A DNA stretch of 64,000 nucleotides from Actinacidiphila acididurans. GTDB lineage: Bacteria; Actinomycetota; Actinomycetes; Streptomycetales; Streptomycetaceae. The stretch spans positions 124,001-188,000 of the forward strand of contig NZ_JADKYB010000005.1 of the NCBI RefSeq assembly GCF_016918855.1, written 5' to 3'. Below, one piece after another: positions 60,555 through 64,000 of this stretch. Both the position numbers and the translations under genes were made by a program. How positions within the stretch are numbered: position 1 is the stretch's first letter; every line of letters starts with the position of its first letter. Under the pieces are notes generated by a model that saw only the letters and a program-made list of their open reading frames with translations, searched no databases and was not told the origin of the DNA.

Positions 60555-61361
60555 GTGGACGACAACGGCACCCAGCCTCACGAGAACCGGGAATACCGGG
60601 TGGAGGAGCTGGCCTCGGCGGCCGGCATCCCCGTGAGGACCCTGCGCTTCTACCGGGAACGCCGCCTGCTGCCGCCACCGCGCCGCGACGGACGTATCGC
60701 CTGGTACTCCGAGGAGCACCTGGGCCGGCTGCGCACCATCGCCGCCCTCCTGGAACGCGGCCACACCCTGGGCGGCATCTCCGAGTTGATCGCCGCCTGG
60801 GAGAAGGGCCGCACCCTGGACGGCGTCGCGGAACTCCTTGGCCTCGAGGGCGCCCTCACCACCCCGTGGTCCGACGAGACGCCGGTAAGACTCACTCCCC
60901 AGGAGCTCGCCGATTACTTCGGCGAGGAAGTCAGCGCCGACAGCCTCACCGCCTCCCTGGAGATCGGTTACATCGCGGTCGACGGCGAGCACGTCGTCCA
61001 CATCAGCCGCCGCCTCTTGGACGCCTCAGCCGCCTTGGTGCGCGAAGGCGTCCCCCTGTCCGCGGTACTCGCGGCCGGCCGCGTCGTACGCGAGCACGTC
61101 GACGCCATGGCGGACCTTTTCGCCCACGTCATCAGGGACCACGTGCTCGGCTCGCCCGAAGACCTGCCGCCCGGCGGCGCCCAGCGCATCGCCGACACCC
61201 TGGACCGGCTGCGCCCCCTGGCCAAGAACGTCGTCGACGCGGAGATGTCGCTCGCCATGGACCGCCGCATGCGTGCCGAGGCCGACGCCTGGCTGCAGCT
61301 GGCCCCGCCTCCGATGGACACCGAACCCGCGCCCATGGCGCCGCACAACGGGGGAGACTGA
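60555..61361 (+). CDS. MerR-family transcriptional regulator
   Basis: The 268-residue product has a MerR helix-turn-helix (YRVEELASAAGIPVRTLRFYRERRLLPPPRRDGRIAWYSEEHLGRLRTIAALLERGHTLGGI), then about 190 helical residues of ligand-binding type. No metal-binding Cys pattern is seen, so an organic effector is likely. It is divergent from the monooxygenase operon by 183 bp and is the obvious candidate regulator of it. Confidence 0.92.
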   Translation: MDDNGTQPHENREYRVEELASAAGIPVRTLRFYRERRLLPPPRRDGRIAWYSEEHLGRLRTIAALLERGHTLGGISELIAAWEKGRTLDGVAELLGLEGALTTPWSDETPVRLTPQELADYFGEEVSADSLTASLEIGYIAVDGEHVVHISRRLLDASAALVREGVPLSAVLAAGRVVREHVDAMADLFAHVIRDHVLGSPEDLPPGGAQRIADTLDRLRPLAKNVVDAEMSLAMDRRMRAEADAWLQLAPPPMDTEPAPMAPHNGGD

Positions 61362-61468
61362 GCGTCCGGGGCCCCGCGTCCCAGGGCGCGGGTCACTCGC
61401 AACCCGCATCGCGCATCCTGTGCCGCGACCTGCAAGAGTGGAGCAGTAACACCGATCGGGAGGTACTC

Positions 61469-61735
61469 GTGCAACAGCCCAATGACGCCAGCGCCGAACA
61501 CGCCATACTCGGCCGGATCAACCAGATGGTCGCCGACGAGAAGGCCCTGCGCGACCTCCTCGCCAACGGCGGCATCGACGGCTCCACCGAACGCGAGCGG
61601 CTCGACGCCCTGGAACGCGAGCTCGACCAGTGCTGGGACCTGCTCCGCCAGCGCCGCGCCCTGCTGGAGGCCGGTGAGGACCCGGGCACCGCGCGCGTGC
61701 GCCCCTCGTCCACCATCGAGGGCTACCGGTCGTGA
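61469..61735 (+). CDS. DUF2630 family protein
   Basis: The 88-residue product (VQQPNDASAEHAILGRINQMVADEKALRDLL...ERLDALERELDQCWDLLRQRRALLEAGEDPGTARVRPSSTIEGYRS) is helical with the ELDQCWDLLRQRRA signature and VEGYxx-like end of DUF2630. Function unknown. GGGAGG lies ahead of GTG 61469. It is coupled to the next gene by a GTGA overlap. Confidence 0.88.
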   Translation: MQQPNDASAEHAILGRINQMVADEKALRDLLANGGIDGSTERERLDALERELDQCWDLLRQRRALLEAGEDPGTARVRPSSTIEGYRS

Positions 61736-62046
61736 CCGCGGCGGAGCAGGTCGCCGTCACCGACGTCCCCGACGACCACCGCTACGAGGCCCGGATCGGC
61801 GACACCGTGGCGGGCGTGGCGGCGTACATCCGCACCCCGGAGATCATCGCCTTCGTCCACACCGAGGTCGGTGACGCCTTCGAAGGTCGCGGCATCGGAT
61901 CCACGCTGGCCCGCGCCGCCCTGGACGACGCCCGGGACCGAGGACTGCGCGTGCTGGCCATCTGCCCCTTCATCAAGGGCTGGCTGGAGAAGCACCCGGA
62001 GTACCAGGACCTGGAGTACGTGCCCACCAGCCAGGTCAGCGACTAG
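61732..62046 (+). CDS. YjdJ-type small GNAT N-acetyltransferase
   Basis: The 104-residue product (RYEARIGDTVAGVAAYIRTPEIIAFVHTEVGDAFEGRGIGSTLARAALDDARDRGLRVLAICPFIKGWLEKHPEYQDL) is the minimal GNAT fold of the YjdJ/human GTLF3B type, with FEGRGIGSTLA as the acetyl-CoA loop and the conserved CPFIKGWLEKHPEY. Substrate unknown. Confidence 0.9.
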   Translation: MTAAEQVAVTDVPDDHRYEARIGDTVAGVAAYIRTPEIIAFVHTEVGDAFEGRGIGSTLARAALDDARDRGLRVLAICPFIKGWLEKHPEYQDLEYVPTSQVSD

Positions 62047-62302
62047 GCGACGGCCACCGGGAACCCCGCCCGACCCCAGCACGCCGGCACCGCGGAAGCA
62101 GGTAGCTGCGGGGGCAGCGGGAAGCGGCACACGGTATGGCGCACGCCGGTACGGATTCCGGCGTGCGCCCCGAGGCACCTGTACACCCGAACGTCGGCGC
62201 ACGCCCCCTCCGGCCGGCACCGTACGGAACCAACACGCGGCGGCCGACCTCCATGTCGGATTCCTGCCAGACCGGCCGCCTGACGTGGCCGATGCTGGTG
62301 GG

Positions 62303-63820
62303 GTGCACAGTGACTTCGACGCCTGCGTGCGTGCCGTGCAGTCCAAGGACGCCCGTTTCGACGGATGGTTCTTCACCGCGGTGCTGACCACCCGCATCTA
62401 CTGCCGCCCGAGCTGTCCGGTCGTGCCGCCCAAGCCGCAGAACATGACGTTCTACCCGAGCGCGGCAGCCGCCCAGCAGGCGGGCTTCCGCGCCTGCAAA
62501 CGCTGCCGCCCGGACGCCACCCCCGGCTCCCCGCAGTGGAACGAGCGCGCCGACCTCGTCGCGCGCGCCATGCGACTGATCGCCGACGGTGTGGTGGACC
62601 GTGAAGGAGTGCCGGGCCTGGCCGCCCGCCTCGGCTACAGCGCGCGCCACATCGAGCGCCAGGTGCTCGCGGAGCTGGGCGCAGGGCCGCTCGCCCTGGC
62701 GAGGGCCCAGCGGGCGCAGACTGCCCGGTTGCTGATCGAGACCACCACGCTCCCGATGAGCGAGATCGCGTTCGCCGCCGGCTTCGCCAGCATCCGCGCC
62801 TTCAACGACACTGTCCGGGAGGTCTTCGCCCTCTCTCCCGGCGACCTTCGGGCCCGCGTCGCCAAGGGCCGCCCGGCAGCCACCAGTGGCGCGCTGTCAC
62901 TGCGGCTCCCCTTCCGCCGACCGCTGACCCCCGACAACCTTTTCGGGCACCTGGTGGCGACCGCCGTCCCGGGCGTCGAGGAGTGGCACGACGGCGCGTA
63001 CCGGCGCACGCTGCGCCTGCCGAACGGCACCGGCATCGTCGCCCTGCGCCCGGAACCCGATCACGTCGCGTGTCGGCTGTGGCTGACCGACTGGCGCGAC
63101 CTGACCCAGGCGATCAGCCGCTGCCGCCGTCTGCTCGACCTGGACGCGGACCCGGTCGCCGTGGACTCGCTGCTGTCCGAGGAGCCGGTACTGGCACCGC
63201 TCGTCGCCAAGGCGCCCGGCCGCCGGGTGCCCAGGGTCGCGGACGGCCCGGAATTCGCGGTCCGGGCCGTGCTCGGCCAGCAGATCTCGACAGCCGCCGC
63301 ACGTACCCACGCCGGCCGCCTGGTACGCGCTCACGGCGAGCCCATCACCGATCCGGGTGGCAACCTCACCCACGTGTTTCCCTCACCCGAAGCGCTGGCG
63401 GCACACGACCCGGAACAGCTCGCCATGCCGCGAACCCGGCGCGCCACCCTGGCCGCCCTGCTGCACGCCCTGACCGACGGCGCACTCGACCTTGACGTCG
63501 GCAGCGACTGGCAGCAGGCGCGGACGCAGCTCGCCGCCCTGCCGGGCTTCGGCCCCTGGACGGTCGAGACCATCGCCATGCGCGCCCTCGGCGACCCCGA
63601 CGCCTTCCTGCCCACCGACCTCGGCGTACGGTACGCCGCACGCGACCTGGGCCTGCCGTCCACCCCTGCGGCATTGACCCGGCACGCCGACGCCTGGCAG
63701 CCATGGCGCGCTTACGCGACGCAATACCTGTGGGCAACGGCCGACCATCCGATCAACGTGATGCCCCGCGACGACACCCCACCCGCGATCCAACCCGCAC
63801 CAATGGCTGCCACTCGCTGA
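62303..63820 (+). CDS. Ada-AlkA fusion: adaptive regulator plus 3-methyladenine DNA glycosylase
   Basis: The 505-residue product repairs alkylated DNA and senses it. Residues 1-75 are the Ada N-terminal zinc domain with the CRPSCP...CKRC cysteines (methyl-phosphotriester acceptor). Then comes an AraC-type helix-turn-helix (about 90-180, LAARLGYSARHIERQVLAELG and MSEIAFAAGFASIRAFNDTVREVF), then AlkA with AVLGQQISTAAARTHA and the HhH-GPD loop LPGFGPWTVETIAMRALGDPDAFLPTDLGVR (catalytic Asp). GTG 62303 is the likely start, although the upstream frame is open. An MGMT gene follows at once. Confidence 0.92.
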   Translation: MHSDFDACVRAVQSKDARFDGWFFTAVLTTRIYCRPSCPVVPPKPQNMTFYPSAAAAQQAGFRACKRCRPDATPGSPQWNERADLVARAMRLIADGVVDREGVPGLAARLGYSARHIERQVLAELGAGPLALARAQRAQTARLLIETTTLPMSEIAFAAGFASIRAFNDTVREVFALSPGDLRARVAKGRPAATSGALSLRLPFRRPLTPDNLFGHLVATAVPGVEEWHDGAYRRTLRLPNGTGIVALRPEPDHVACRLWLTDWRDLTQAISRCRRLLDLDADPVAVDSLLSEEPVLAPLVAKAPGRRVPRVADGPEFAVRAVLGQQISTAAARTHAGRLVRAHGEPITDPGGNLTHVFPSPEALAAHDPEQLAMPRTRRATLAALLHALTDGALDLDVGSDWQQARTQLAALPGFGPWTVETIAMRALGDPDAFLPTDLGVRYAARDLGLPSTPAALTRHADAWQPWRAYATQYLWATADHPINVMPRDDTPPAIQPAPMAATR

Positions 63821-63895
63821 CCGCGGCAATGGCTGCGGATGACCGACCACGCACCCCCGACCACGCATTACCGAACCGATGAAAGGCACGTCACG

Positions 63896-64000
63896 ATGAC
63901 GACCACCGTCCACACCGTTGTGGACAGCCCTTGCGCTCCGCTCACCCTGGTGGCGCGCGACGGCGCGCTCGCCGGTCTCTACATGACCGATCAGCGGCAC
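63896..64000 (+). CDS. ogt: Methylated-DNA-protein cysteine methyltransferase, 5' part
   Basis: ATG 63896 opens 35 codons to the window edge: MTTTVHTVVDSPCAPLTLVA, then RDGALAGLYMTDQRH. This matches the N-terminal strand region of O6-alkylguanine transferases (SPxGxLTLVAxxGxLxGLYM). The active-site PCHR lies beyond the edge. Position right after the Ada-AlkA gene supports the call. GAAAGGCACGTCACG provides the ribosome binding site. Confidence 0.8.
   Translation, partial: MTTTVHTVVDSPCAPLTLVARDGALAGLYMTDQRH

Noticed and set aside
56942-61361. Natural-product gene cluster
   Set aside because: No synthase, carrier protein or tailoring set beyond one monooxygenase, hydrolase and SDR; catabolism is more likely.

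Overview
The window is high-GC actinobacterial DNA, almost certainly from a Streptomyces-like member of the Streptomycetaceae. It has GTG starts, 4-bp start/stop overlaps, GGAGG-type ribosome binding sites and rare TTA codons. The core order (glmU-prs-rplY-pth, galTEK, ABC-F, ispE-rsmA, tatD, rsmI-pmt, penicillin-binding protein) matches what I remember of the Streptomyces coelicolor core chromosome. No database was consulted, so family names rest on motifs read by eye.

Region 1 (1-24391) is mostly conserved chromosome: a tRNA-Gln(UUG); glmU, prs, rplY and pth; a VOC/Tam pair beside a MarR regulator; two orphan LuxR-type regulators, one with a degenerate receiver; a leftward galT-galE-galK operon with a repeat-type operator; a membrane-anchored beta-propeller protein; an ABC-F ATPase; ispE, rsmA and tatD; a zinc-ribbon protein; rsmI; and pmt (protein O-mannosyltransferase).

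Region 2 (24305-41315) is an integrated actinomycete integrative and conjugative element (AICE). It lies in the 3' end of the protein-coding gene pmt, not in a tRNA gene. A perfect 85-bp direct repeat (24305-24389 and 41231-41315) marks attL and attR and rebuilds the Pmt C-terminus, which gives a circular form of 16,926 bp. The right part carries small transfer and spread-type membrane proteins, an FtsK/TraB translocase, a PAPS-reductase-like protein, a prim-pol/helicase replication pair, Xis and Int. The regulatory part has a GntR-NUDIX fusion and an XRE regulator around tandem palindromes. The left end holds an AT-richer two-gene cargo: a papain-fold/GNAT fusion and a small protein resembling EACC1 (effector-associated constant component 1). 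This is the best candidate for an undescribed conflict system. Non-coding structure is rich: 14 TGCGTCAT-type iterons downstream of the helicase gene, CCCCACTG octamers behind the translocase (candidate clt), 18-bp arm-type repeats near both att cores, and about a dozen perfect hairpins between genes.

Region 3 (41316-64000) returns to the chromosome: an NAD-dependent epimerase; a penicillin-binding protein; an SDR/serine-hydrolase pair; a secreted GH6 cellulase under a CebR box; a cupin; a glutamyl-tRNA synthetase; an FAD dehydrogenase; a tricorn protease; a Baeyer-Villiger monooxygenase-hydrolase-SDR operon opposite a MerR regulator; DUF2630 and GNAT small proteins; and an alkylation-repair pair (Ada-AlkA fusion, then the start of an MGMT gene cut by the window edge).
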